From: Prevotella sp. UBA2756 | GTDB taxonomy: Bacteria; Bacteroidota; Bacteroidia; Bacteroidales; Bacteroidaceae | Direction of reading: 5' to 3' | NCBI GenBank assembly: GCA_002353205.1 | Contig: DEJE01000016.1 | Span: 62,001 to 126,000 of the forward strand | Length of the DNA: 64,000 bases | Program-made: the position numbers and the translations under genes | Part shown: in pieces, positions 42,758 through 51,232 of the stretch | Position numbering within the stretch: position 1 is the first letter of the stretch | Layout: each line of letters begins with the position of its first letter | The notes under the pieces: generated by a model | Databases searched by the model: none | What the model was told of the DNA's origin: nothing | What the model saw: only the letters and a program-made list of their open reading frames with translations

Positions 42758-42826
42758 GTCACGTGAGGAGGTTACGTGTCTCACGTGACAAACATTCTGC
42801 TGGATTGCGACGTGAGGACACGTCGC
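42758..42826 (+). promoter_or_regulatory. Two ACGTG-containing inverted repeats in the restriction gene leader
   Basis: GTCACGTGAG (42758-42767) and CTCACGTGAC (42780-42789) are a perfect 10-bp inverted repeat with a 12-nt loop; GCGACGTG (42807-42814) and CACGTCGC (42819-42826) a perfect 8-bp repeat with a 4-nt loop. Both lie in the transcribed leader and could be hairpins, operators or recognition sites. Confidence 0.6.
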
Positions 42827-42912
42827 CTCCCACGGCAAAGCAGTGAAATAACCGTTAGTTATATAGAAGTAGTCTATAATATGTATGTCTGACACCTAAA
42901 ATCTCAATAACA

Positions 42913-45900
42913 ATGCTATTCCAGAAAACGATCGTCAATAAATACTTGCTGGCGTTACCCTGCGAAACAACGGAACAACCTTGGCTGGCTTATCAACATT
43001 ATTTCCTCAACAAGGACATCCAGCAGAACATCCTCCAGTCGAAAGAGGAGCAGTTTCAGGAGGGTTTTCTGCGCGAACTGTTCGTGAAGGTGCTGGGCTA
43101 CACGCTGAACCCCTCGCCCGACTATAACCTTATCACCGAGCAGAAGAACGAGACGAACGCGAAGAAGGCCGACGGTGCCATACTGATGGACGGCGAGGTG
43201 GCGGGCGTGATAGAACTGAAAGACCACAAGACCACCGACCTCTCGAAAGTGGAGCCGCAGGCCTTCAATTATAAGAGCCAGCATCCGAGATGCCGCCTTG
43301 TGGTGATCTCCAATTTCGAGAAACTGCGCCTCTACATCGACAACGCCGTGGAGCATCGCGAGTGGAACCTGTTCACGCTCAACGAAGACGACTTCCGCGA
43401 GCTCTACCTCTGCCTGGCATGGTCGCAGGTAGCAAAGGGCACGCCTCTGAAGATGAAGAGCGAATCGGTGTCATCGGAAGACCAGATTACCAATGCGCTC
43501 TATCGCGACTACTCGCTGTTCAAGCGCGAGCTCTTTGCCGACATCCTGAAACAGAATCCCGCTGGCGAAGGGACGGACGAGCGAGAGTGGCAGCTACTGC
43601 TTTTCAAGAAGACACAGAAACTGCTCGACCGTATGCTCTTCATTTTCTTTGCCGAAGACTGCGGTCTGCTGCCTCCCAACTCGATGGTGCAGATCATCGA
43701 TCAATGGGAACAGCTGAAGGAAATAGACGAATACCGGCCGTTCTACGATCGCGTGAAGAAGTATTTCGGCTATATGAACACAGGCTTCAAGGGGAAGAAA
43801 TACGAGGTGTTTGCCTACAACGGCGGACTGTTCAAGCCCGACGACGTGCTCGACCGTATCAAGATCTCTGACGATCTGCTGGCCCACCATTGCCGCCGCC
43901 TGTCGGAATACGACTTCAAGAGCGACGTTGACGTGAACATCCTCGGCCACATCTTCGAGAACTCGCTTTCGGAGATTGAAGACGTGACGCAGCAAATCAC
44001 CAACGGGCAGGCACCCTCTACATCCAAGCGCAAGCAGGACGGCGTGTTCTATACTCCGCAATACATCACCAAGTACATCGTGGAGAACACCGTGGGACGC
44101 CTCTGCGCCGAGAAGAAGCAAGAGCTGGGCATCCGCGAGGAAGAATACTTCAGCGACCAGCGCCGCCAGCTGCAGACGAAGAAGCGCCTGCTCGACCAGC
44201 TGCAGCAGTATCGCGAATGGCTGCTCGGCATCACCATCCTCGACCCTGCCTGCGGCAGCGGTGCCTTCCTGAATGCCGCCCTGCGATTCTTGATGGATGA
44301 GCACAAGCTCATCGACGAGATGGAAACCAAGGTGTCGGGTTATTCCATCCAGTTTCAAGATGTGGAAAACAGCATCTTGGAGAACAACCTCTACGGCGTT
44401 GACATCAACGAGGAGAGCGTGGAGATAGCCCAGCTGGCTCTCTGGCTGCGCACTGCCAAGCCCCACCGCAAACTAAACACGCTCAATCAGAACATCAAGT
44501 GCGGAAACTCGCTTATCAGCGATCCCGAGGTTGCGGGGGAGAAAGCCTTTGACTGGCAAAAGGAATTTCCACAGGTGTTCGAGCGCGGAGGGTTTGATGT
44601 CGTGATTGGTAATCCGCCGTATGTGAGAGCTGATAGTCCTGGCAATTCGTTGGATTTCCGCAATTATATGACCTCTTGTGGAAAATGGGAAACATTGGCG
44701 GGGAAATGGGATTTATATATACCTTTCCTTGAGTTATCAATAAAACTGTCAAAACCATATAGTTTATGCTCATTCATTATTCCTGATGCTTATTGCCATG
44801 CAGAATATGGCAAGTGTAGTTTGGAGTACATGAAAGGCCATAAGTATTTGGCGATGATAGACTATTTCCCAGATATTGAGGTGTTTGAAAATGTAGGAGT
44901 AAAGAGTGTAATTGTGAACTTTGATAAGAAAGGAGCAACTTCTTTTGTACAAAGAATTCACAATACCGATCATCAATATTCCGAGAAACAACTCTTAAGC
45001 TATCCCAATAATCTGCGTATCGACGCGAAAGAAAGCTTCATTGAAAACAAAGAAGGGCTGATACCACTTGGGAATGTGTGCTATATGTCAGTAGGAATCG
45101 TTGGAAACAGTGACGAAAAGCAATTCAAGGGCGAATTCCTAGTAGGTGACCTGTTGTCAGAAGTACAAGACGATATCCATTCTAAACTGTATTATGAAGG
45201 CAAGGACATCAATAGTTGGCGTTTGTCAAGGAAGCGATATATAGAATATGGAACCAGTCGCTCTCCAAGCAAATGGCGTCGCAAGGGTTTTACTGAAATG
45301 TTTGAGGGTTCAGCAAAATTGGTGACGATGCGAAGCCCTGGTGTTTTTCCCCGCACCTTCCTTGATACGGAAAATGGTTATTTCAATGAGAGTGCCATTG
45401 GAATCAAGCGTTGGATTGATTTAAAAGGTGTGGAGAACAACAGCGTTTCAAAGGCTTATCGTAATGACGATGAGCGGGCTCTTTTTGAAGAGATTTCTAT
45501 AAGCTATTCTTATAAAGCATTGCTTGCCATCTTCAATTCATCACTTATCAGATATGAGTTGAATACAGAGCGAAGGAGTAATATCCACATCTATCCGGAT
45601 GATTGGAAGCGGCTTGCTTTGCCTAATGTAAAGGCTGAACAACTGATTTCGTTAGAAACCCTTGCCGACACGATGCTCTCCCTCCATGAGCAATTGCAGG
45701 AAAAGCGCGCTCGTTTCCTCCGCCGCCTTTCGGAAAACTTCGAGGGTGTGAAGATAACTACAGCCCTGCAGACATTCGACAAGATGGAATTCAAGGTTTT
45801 CATGGCCGAGCTGAAGAAGCAGAAGATAAAACTCTCGCTCGCGGAGCAAGACGACTGGGAGGACTACTTCAATGAGTACGCCGAAGCCTGCCGGGAAATC

Positions 45901-46002
45901 TGCATCAAGATAGACACGACCGATGACGAGATCAACCGCCGCGTCGGCCAGCTCTACGGATTGACGGATGAGGAAATGAAGCGCATCAGCCAAACGGCCT
46001 GA
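42913..46002 (+). CDS. Combined restriction endonuclease / N6-adenine methyltransferase (type IIG-like)
   Basis: 1029 residues in one chain. Residues 30-150 carry a PD-(D/E)XK-like nuclease core: KADGAILMDGEVAGVIELKD (D about 90, ELK about 102). The central methyltransferase has the SAM motif ILDPACGSGAFLNAAL (near 443) and catalytic motif IV DVVIGNPPYVRAD (near 564). The C-terminal region (about 610-930) is a TaqI-like target recognition domain, ending in helices that may be coiled coils. No separate specificity or modification gene is adjacent. The DNA for the recognition domain (about 44580-45680) is visibly more AT-rich than the flanks, suggesting domain exchange. Confidence 0.85.
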   Translation: MLFQKTIVNKYLLALPCETTEQPWLAYQHYFLNKDIQQNILQSKEEQFQEGFLRELFVKVLGYTLNPSPDYNLITEQKNETNAKKADGAILMDGEVAGVIELKDHKTTDLSKVEPQAFNYKSQHPRCRLVVISNFEKLRLYIDNAVEHREWNLFTLNEDDFRELYLCLAWSQVAKGTPLKMKSESVSSEDQITNALYRDYSLFKRELFADILKQNPAGEGTDEREWQLLLFKKTQKLLDRMLFIFFAEDCGLLPPNSMVQIIDQWEQLKEIDEYRPFYDRVKKYFGYMNTGFKGKKYEVFAYNGGLFKPDDVLDRIKISDDLLAHHCRRLSEYDFKSDVDVNILGHIFENSLSEIEDVTQQITNGQAPSTSKRKQDGVFYTPQYITKYIVENTVGRLCAEKKQELGIREEEYFSDQRRQLQTKKRLLDQLQQYREWLLGITILDPACGSGAFLNAALRFLMDEHKLIDEMETKVSGYSIQFQDVENSILENNLYGVDINEESVEIAQLALWLRTAKPHRKLNTLNQNIKCGNSLISDPEVAGEKAFDWQKEFPQVFERGGFDVVIGNPPYVRADSPGNSLDFRNYMTSCGKWETLAGKWDLYIPFLELSIKLSKPYSLCSFIIPDAYCHAEYGKCSLEYMKGHKYLAMIDYFPDIEVFENVGVKSVIVNFDKKGATSFVQRIHNTDHQYSEKQLLSYPNNLRIDAKESFIENKEGLIPLGNVCYMSVGIVGNSDEKQFKGEFLVGDLLSEVQDDIHSKLYYEGKDINSWRLSRKRYIEYGTSRSPSKWRRKGFTEMFEGSAKLVTMRSPGVFPRTFLDTENGYFNESAIGIKRWIDLKGVENNSVSKAYRNDDERALFEEISISYSYKALLAIFNSSLIRYELNTERRSNIHIYPDDWKRLALPNVKAEQLISLETLADTMLSLHEQLQEKRARFLRRLSENFEGVKITTALQTFDKMEFKVFMAELKKQKIKLSLAEQDDWEDYFNEYAEACREICIKIDTTDDEINRRVGQLYGLTDEEMKRISQTA

Positions 46003-46019
46003 CTTCGTTGTGGTGGCGT

Positions 46020-46823
46020 TTACTTCGCCACGACCCTGCCGTTGATGATGTAGAGGCCTTGCCTCACGGTGTTCACGCGACGGCCTTGCAGGTCGTAGAC
46101 GTTCTGACTGGTGCTGTCGGCCTCGGTGTTGCTGATGTCGGTGACGATGGCCGGGGCCACATATTCGAAGGTCGCGGTGTAGAGCGGGCTCCACGCGCCC
46201 TTGGAGTCGCCCACCATCCACGTCAGGGTGTGCTCACCATCGGGAACGTCTCGGATATCAATGGCGATGATGTCACTCTGTGAAGACAGTGTTCCCGTCA
46301 CCACCTCGTCGTCATCGATCCAGTACAGGTAGCGCGAGACTGTCAGGCCGCCCTCTATCAATGCGCCTGCAGGCACGATGAAATACTTCGTCATCGTACT
46401 GCTCCACACACCGGCATCGTTCTTCACCCGCATGGTGAAGGAATGCAGTCCTTGGGCAAGACCGTTCATTTCCACCGTTGCCACCGACTCACTTAACGGT
46501 TTAGGGTTCTTCACATCATTATCGAACCAGTATTCGCAGGCAGCCACATCCGTAGATGTAGGCGTGGGCTTCTTCACGAAATATTTGGTCATCGCGCTGC
46601 TCCACAGTCCATCCGAATCTTTTACCCTCAGAGAGAAGGAATGCAGCCCTTGGGGAAGGGTTGATATATCGACGGCTGTCGTCGCAGCATCGAGTGTCTG
46701 GAGCGTACTGACATCGTTATCGAACCAATACTCCCGCTCTACGATGCTCTTCTCATCCTCTGCCATAGCCGTCAAGCTGATCATGGCAGCCACTGCCATC
46801 AAGAGAATCCTTATCTTATCCAT
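46020..46823 (-). CDS. Secreted protein with two EYWFDND modules and a Prevotella-type C-terminal tail
   Basis: 267 residues, signal peptide 1-21. Two repeats of about 60 residues: REYWFDNDVSTLQTLD...LPQGLHSFSLRVKDSDGLWS (near 30-85) and CEYWFDNDVKNPKPLS...LAQGLHSFTMRVKNDAGVWS (near 95-150), then a third, diverged copy (RYLYWIDDDEVVTGTL...TWMVGDSKGAWS). The tail NVYDLQGRRVNTVRQGLYII...GRVVAK matches that of the LRR protein. Such tails may be sorting or anchoring signals. The role is unknown. It follows a beta-helix protein gene and shares strand with an AraC-type regulator upstream. Confidence 0.75.
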   Translation of the reverse strand: MDKIRILLMAVAAMISLTAMAEDEKSIVEREYWFDNDVSTLQTLDAATTAVDISTLPQGLHSFSLRVKDSDGLWSSAMTKYFVKKPTPTSTDVAACEYWFDNDVKNPKPLSESVATVEMNGLAQGLHSFTMRVKNDAGVWSSTMTKYFIVPAGALIEGGLTVSRYLYWIDDDEVVTGTLSSQSDIIAIDIRDVPDGEHTLTWMVGDSKGAWSPLYTATFEYVAPAIVTDISNTEADSTSQNVYDLQGRRVNTVRQGLYIINGRVVAK

Positions 46824-46833
46824 ATAACTTTTA

Positions 46834-46851
46834 ACTATGAACTATGAACTA
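46834..46851. repeat. Short 7-bp array between two surface-protein genes
   Basis: Two and a half ACTATGA units, as in the ffh-folD array. Read on the minus strand, the first unit contributes the TAG stop of the upstream gene (46849-46851), and the array ends 10 bp before the next start codon. Confidence 0.72.
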
Positions 46852-47922
46852 TCTCACCTCTGCCTCGTAGGTCACATTCAGGTTTGTTCCATCAGGCGTA
46901 ACGCTCAGGTTCTTCACCACAGGAGTGCTGGGCACCTTGCTCCAACCGTTGCCGCCATGAAGGCCAATCTCGTTACCATCGGTATCTAACCAAACAGAAG
47001 GTTGATTCAGTTCGTAGGTACGTTCGTACGAGTAGGAGCCGTCTTCTCCATCCTTGAAAATCTCGGCTCTTCCAACATAATAACAGTTCTCGAAATTAAC
47101 AATATTAGCATCATCAGAGATACAGTTCTTTATTTTGCTTCCTGAAGGCCATATAGTATATGAGCCTGAGAGTTGTGAAGACGGAGAAACAACATATATC
47201 GTGTTCCGAAGTGTCAAGAGTCTAACATGCGAGTATTCAAATGGCCAATAAACCCCATAACTATTAGTGCTTATGCAATAGACATTAAAAATGCAATGGT
47301 CTAAAACAACTGAACTATCGACATGAAAATAATACCTGATACGGCCAGCATTCATCACACAATTACTGAAGTACAGATCAGCTATAATGCCTTTATAACA
47401 AACATCATTAGACTCACAATCCATAACACCATCAATAATACATTGGTCTAAACTTGTATTGGAGTTAGTACTCCGAACTTTCACAGACTTTATATGAGAC
47501 TTTTCAACACGGAAATTGCTCAATGGACCTTTGGCAAATATGCCGCCAACATATAAACAGCCATTCACATACAAGCCTTCAAGATGAACGTTTGACAATA
47601 ATTCATTGTCGGATCTTCCAACAGTCAGATCGCCATTAATCTCAGTCTGTAATGTTCCTGTAGCCTCGTTCGTCTTGTATCCTGCCCCATAAATGGAAAC
47701 GGGTTTGGTTATATCGGTTGATGTAAACACACCTTCGCTGAGGGTGATGACATCTCCCCCTCCTTCATCAGCTGCTGCCAGTGCATTGGCCAGAGCTCCC
47801 GGTCCTTTGAATACACTCACGTTATTACCATGTTGCAAGGTGGCGATGGCCACATCGTTTTGTGCTACGCCTTTCAGAGCACCCGTCAGGAGAACTGCCA
47901 TCAGTAAAATCTTTGCTTTCAT
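46849..47922 (-). CDS. Secreted right-handed beta-helix protein
   Basis: 357 residues, signal peptide 1-20. Residues 35-290 show the periodic hydrophobic strands of a parallel beta-helix (GGDVITLSEGVFTSTDITKP, VSIYGAGYKT, VHLEGLYVNGCLYVGG, LYFSNCVMNAGRI). No catalytic motif is recognised, so it is more likely a binding protein than a lyase. It lacks the C-terminal tail of the neighbouring gene and its stop codon comes from a tandem-repeat array, so it could be truncated. Base composition of the middle part is more AT-rich than average. Confidence 0.65.
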   Translation of the reverse strand: MKAKILLMAVLLTGALKGVAQNDVAIATLQHGNNVSVFKGPGALANALAAADEGGGDVITLSEGVFTSTDITKPVSIYGAGYKTNEATGTLQTEINGDLTVGRSDNELLSNVHLEGLYVNGCLYVGGIFAKGPLSNFRVEKSHIKSVKVRSTNSNTSLDQCIIDGVMDCESNDVCYKGIIADLYFSNCVMNAGRIRYYFHVDSSVVLDHCIFNVYCISTNSYGVYWPFEYSHVRLLTLRNTIYVVSPSSQLSGSYTIWPSGSKIKNCISDDANIVNFENCYYVGRAEIFKDGEDGSYSYERTYELNQPSVWLDTDGNEIGLHGGNGWSKVPSTPVVKNLSVTPDGTNLNVTYEAEVR

Positions 47923-47952
47923 ATTGTTTTGCTTTAGTTAGTATATTGGCCA

Positions 47953-48026
47953 CAAAGATAGCAAAAAGGGAAAAAACAACCACTCCCAAATCATACATCG
48001 ACGCAACATTTGTATGATTTGGGAGT
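47953..48026 (-). terminator. 16-bp inverted repeat: terminator of the AraC-type gene and promoter box for the beta-helix gene
   Basis: ACTCCCAAATCATACA (47982-47997) pairs perfectly with TGTATGATTTGGGAGT (48011-48026). On the minus strand it is followed by a T-rich run, then TATCTTTG (47953-47960), the -7 box for the beta-helix gene. Confidence 0.75.
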
Positions 48027-48055
48027 AGTTTTGTATCATCTGAAAGTAAAACGTC

Positions 48056-49828
48056 CTACATCCACTCTCTCGGTGTCTTACCCGTCACGGCCTTGAAGAC
48101 ACGGAAGAAAGAGGACTCGGAGGAAAAGCCCGACTGATCGGCCAACGTACTCAGTCCGATATCCGGATGCTCGCGCAACAGCTTTTGGGCGTGCTCCACA
48201 CGACAGGTGTTCACGAAGTGGGAAAAGCTACATCCACACTGGTTGTTGATACATGCCGACACATAGTTCTTGTTGACGCCCAGCTGAAGGGATAAATCAG
48301 AGAGCTTCAGGCTTTTGTTCAAGTAGAGCTGTTCGCTTTCCATCAGTCGACAGATACGTTGCATGAGTAGCACCTCGGCCTCAGCATCCCGCCCGGCAGG
48401 AGGGGCAGTGCGTTGCTCAGCTTCATCGGCCGTCTCTCCGACAACCTGAAGGGAAGCTGTTTCGGGAGCACTCTCTCCACGCGCAGCTTCGGGAACGACA
48501 GGAGGCTGCACCTGACGAACACGACGCCACACCATCCCTGCGACCGCACCGACGAGGATTGCCACGATCAGCCACAACCACCAGCGTGAAGCCGATGCCA
48601 TTTCGTCAGCATTCCCCAGGTGCAACAGATACACCGCTTTCGTGGGAGCATAGTTGCTCTGACGGATGCCTCCGGCCACAACGAGATTACCCTGCGGAGT
48701 GAGGACAATCGAACCGTCGCCCAGATCGCGGAGGTGATCGGTATAGCGGAGCATAAGCGTGGCTGGGTGAGCCGTGTAGTCAATCACCAGCACGTAGAGC
48801 CGGCTGTTTTCGTTCTTTCCTTGCAGGTATTCGGCATCGAAGCCTACCAGATAACCCCTGTTGAGATTCCGGTCGATGAGCACCTGGCTGCTATAGATGA
48901 GCTTGCTCTCCACCCGTTGCTGGGCGTCATCGGTATGTTGCACCGTCATCGGGACCTTTCCATCCGTGGGCAGAAGCGAGAACACGGTATCGCGCACCTC
49001 CATGATGGCCACCTGTCCGTGTTCGTCTTGCACCGGCATCAGGTAGGCATACGCTCCCTTCTTCTCGTCGCCGATGAAGCTGAGGTCGGTACATACCCGA
49101 GGCGTCAGCGGGTGCCAGGTTTCCAACAACGGCACGCGGAACGATGCTCCCCGCAAACGGTCGACCATCACGGTATCAAGCCTGACACCCCGGTTATCGT
49201 ACCCACTCACCACCATCGCATCACCGTCGGCTATGCGGAAGATGAAGGGAAAGGTGCGCTGTTGCAAGGGCTTGTCAATTCGCTCAGAAATCCCGCTTCG
49301 CGCATCAAAGAGTTCAATGCCGTCGTCAGCATACCAGTTGCCGGCAATCATCACCTTGACACTATCTATCGCCAAGGCAGCCGTGATTGCTCTTTTCCGG
49401 TCAAGACAGCCAAAGCCTTCGAAGCTATGAGCCGCGGGGTCATAACTCTCCACCGAGAACGATTGTCCGACTCCCAGCGGTTCGTTGTGACCTCCACCGA
49501 TGAGCACCTTGCCGGATGGTAACATGACCGCGAAACCATCATCGTGCTCGTAATCGGTGTTCATCAGATGCCACCGATGGCCGCTGAAGTACTCCGCTGT
49601 AGCCGTGGGAACAAAGCCCTTGGTATGTCCACCCACCGCCACGATCTCGTTGTTCACCCAGAACAATACGTGTCCGCTACGAGGCACGTTCATGTCGGGC
49701 AAACGCTCGGCCTCGATGTGCACATCATGCCCTCCGTTCCCATCGGGGTGGGAAGGACCGTCTGCTTGTGCCGAAAGTCCCAGCACGGCAAGCAGTAAGC
49801 AGAGGATGGCTTCAACACGTAATCGCAT
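48056..49828 (-). CDS. Membrane-spanning AraC-family regulator with Kelch-like sensor domain
   Basis: 590 residues. Signal sequence 1-22; residues 40-400 form repeated beta strands of a Kelch/galactose-oxidase-like propeller (GHVLFWVNNEIVAVGGHTKG, GFAVMLPSGKVLIGGGHNEP, GSIVLTPQGNLVVAGGIRQS); one transmembrane helix, WWLWLIVAILVGAVAGMVW (near 413-431); a linker; and an AraC helix-turn-helix (near 490-590: LSLQLGVNKNYVSACINNQ, LADQSGFSSESSFFRVFK). No kinase or receiver domain lies between sensor and DNA-binding part, unlike hybrid two-component regulators. It probably controls the downstream surface-protein genes. Ligand unknown. Confidence 0.8.
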   Translation of the reverse strand: MRLRVEAILCLLLAVLGLSAQADGPSHPDGNGGHDVHIEAERLPDMNVPRSGHVLFWVNNEIVAVGGHTKGFVPTATAEYFSGHRWHLMNTDYEHDDGFAVMLPSGKVLIGGGHNEPLGVGQSFSVESYDPAAHSFEGFGCLDRKRAITAALAIDSVKVMIAGNWYADDGIELFDARSGISERIDKPLQQRTFPFIFRIADGDAMVVSGYDNRGVRLDTVMVDRLRGASFRVPLLETWHPLTPRVCTDLSFIGDEKKGAYAYLMPVQDEHGQVAIMEVRDTVFSLLPTDGKVPMTVQHTDDAQQRVESKLIYSSQVLIDRNLNRGYLVGFDAEYLQGKNENSRLYVLVIDYTAHPATLMLRYTDHLRDLGDGSIVLTPQGNLVVAGGIRQSNYAPTKAVYLLHLGNADEMASASRWWLWLIVAILVGAVAGMVWRRVRQVQPPVVPEAARGESAPETASLQVVGETADEAEQRTAPPAGRDAEAEVLLMQRICRLMESEQLYLNKSLKLSDLSLQLGVNKNYVSACINNQCGCSFSHFVNTCRVEHAQKLLREHPDIGLSTLADQSGFSSESSFFRVFKAVTGKTPREWM

Positions 49829-49879
49829 GGTTTGTATATAGCAAATGGTATCTCTTCAGCGCTTGGCCTTGTGAAGTTC

Positions 49880-49989
49880 TCATGAGGGTCTAATGACTGG
49901 TTCACGAGAGTCTTATGACAACCTCACGAGAGTCTTATGACAACCTCACGAGAGTCTTATGACAACCTCACGAGAGCTTTGTGACAAGC
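49880..49989. repeat. 22-bp tandem array upstream of the AraC-type regulator
   Basis: Three identical 22-bp units (starting 49902, 49924, 49946) of the type TCACGAGAGTCTTATGACAA, flanked by one diverged unit on each side. It is 51 bp upstream of the regulator's ATG (minus strand). The rest of 49829-50179 shows no gene. Confidence 0.9.
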
Positions 49990-50179
49990 TAATGAAAAGA
50001 CAAAGACGCGAAGAAACGAAGGTCATACGGCTTCCATTCCAAGAATGCGACGGTTGCCGGTCTTCATTTCTCCGCGCTCTTAAATATCCTTTGTCTGCAA
50101 CTCTTTGAGCAAATGAACCTCTGGGCTCTTTCTACGTTCTCAAGTTAAGTATCACCTTGAACGACGATGGCCCGGTCCA

Positions 50180-51064
50180 TCAAAGGTCCTCATAGCTTCC
50201 GGTGAACGTGGTGGTGTTCATGTCGCCGGTCTGCAAGCCCCGTTTCAGCCAGCGCATGCGCTGAGCCGACGTTCCGTGGGTGAAGCTTTCAGGCGAGGAA
50301 TAGCCCTGTGCGCGCTCCTGCAGGTAGTTGTCGCCGATAACCTTGGCCGTCTCGATGGCCTCTTCGAGGTCGTTCTCGTCGATGCTTTGGAAAGTGGCGC
50401 TCTCATAGTGGCCCCACACGCCGGCATAGTAGTCGGCCAGGAGTTCCAGGCGCACGCTGATCTGGTTGGCCGCCGTCTTGTTGGTGCTCTGCATCTGCTG
50501 GTGTGCCCTCTGCAGGATGCCGAGCTGCTGCTCCACATGGTGCCCCACCTCGTGGGCTATGACGTAGGCGAAGGCGAAGTCGAGGTCGCCCTTGTTCTTG
50601 ATGCCGAGCTGTTTGCGCATGGTGGTGAAGAACGACAGGTCGATGTAGAGCGTCTGGTCGCCCGAGCAATAGAACGGTCCCACCGAGGCAGAGCCCTGTC
50701 CGCAGGCCGTCTGCACGCTTCCGGTGTAGAGCACCATCTTCGGATTCTGGTAGGTGCGGCCCATCTTCTTGAACACTTCGGCCCAGATGTCTTCTGTCGA
50801 TGCGAGCACCTGACTGGAGAACTGTGCCAGCTTCTGCTCCTCCTCGGTGAACTCGCGCTGTCCGTCCTTCGTTCCCACGTTCTGGCTCTGCTGCGCCATC
50901 TGCGTGCCAACGTTGGAAATGACGTCGCCAAGATTACCGCCCTGAAGGAACGTGAACAGCGCTATCATGACGATACCGCCGATTCCCAGTCCGGCCACGG
51001 TTCCGCCGCTCATGCCGCGGCGATCGTCTACATTGTTGCTTTGTCTTCTTCCATCTAACTTCAT
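50180..51064 (-). CDS. Neutral zinc metallopeptidase (YpfJ family)
   Basis: 294 residues. A short cytoplasmic start (MKLDGRRQSNNVDDRRG), one membrane helix (residues 24-42), then a lumenal or periplasmic domain with the zinc motif HEVGHHVEQQLG (near 170). Family segments FCSGDQTLYIDLSF-type (YCSGDQTLYIDLSFF, near 130) and ELLADYYAGVWGHY (near 208) with SFTHGTSAQRMRW near the end are clear. Members are often annotated YpfJ/KPN_02809; substrate unknown. Single gene, divergent from the PrsW-like gene. Confidence 0.88.
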   Translation of the reverse strand: MKLDGRRQSNNVDDRRGMSGGTVAGLGIGGIVMIALFTFLQGGNLGDVISNVGTQMAQQSQNVGTKDGQREFTEEEQKLAQFSSQVLASTEDIWAEVFKKMGRTYQNPKMVLYTGSVQTACGQGSASVGPFYCSGDQTLYIDLSFFTTMRKQLGIKNKGDLDFAFAYVIAHEVGHHVEQQLGILQRAHQQMQSTNKTAANQISVRLELLADYYAGVWGHYESATFQSIDENDLEEAIETAKVIGDNYLQERAQGYSSPESFTHGTSAQRMRWLKRGLQTGDMNTTTFTGSYEDL

Positions 51065-51156
51065 AGTCTTGCTTTTTATTAATAGGTTATTTTGATGATT
51101 TCAATCTTTTTCGGCTACAAAAATAACAGAAAATATTGAATGGAGCAAACTTTTTT

Positions 51157-51187
51157 TTTGATATTTCATTTATTCTCCGTAATTTTG
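51157..51187 (+). promoter_or_regulatory. Promoter of the PrsW-like protease gene
   Basis: TTTG (51157-51160), 19 bp, TAATTTTG (51180-51187), 45 bp before ATG 51233. It rules out the upstream in-frame ATG at 51140. Confidence 0.82.
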
Positions 51188-51232
51188 CCATTTCAAAAGG
51201 AAAAAGCAAATCTGCACACTCAACCGACAACC

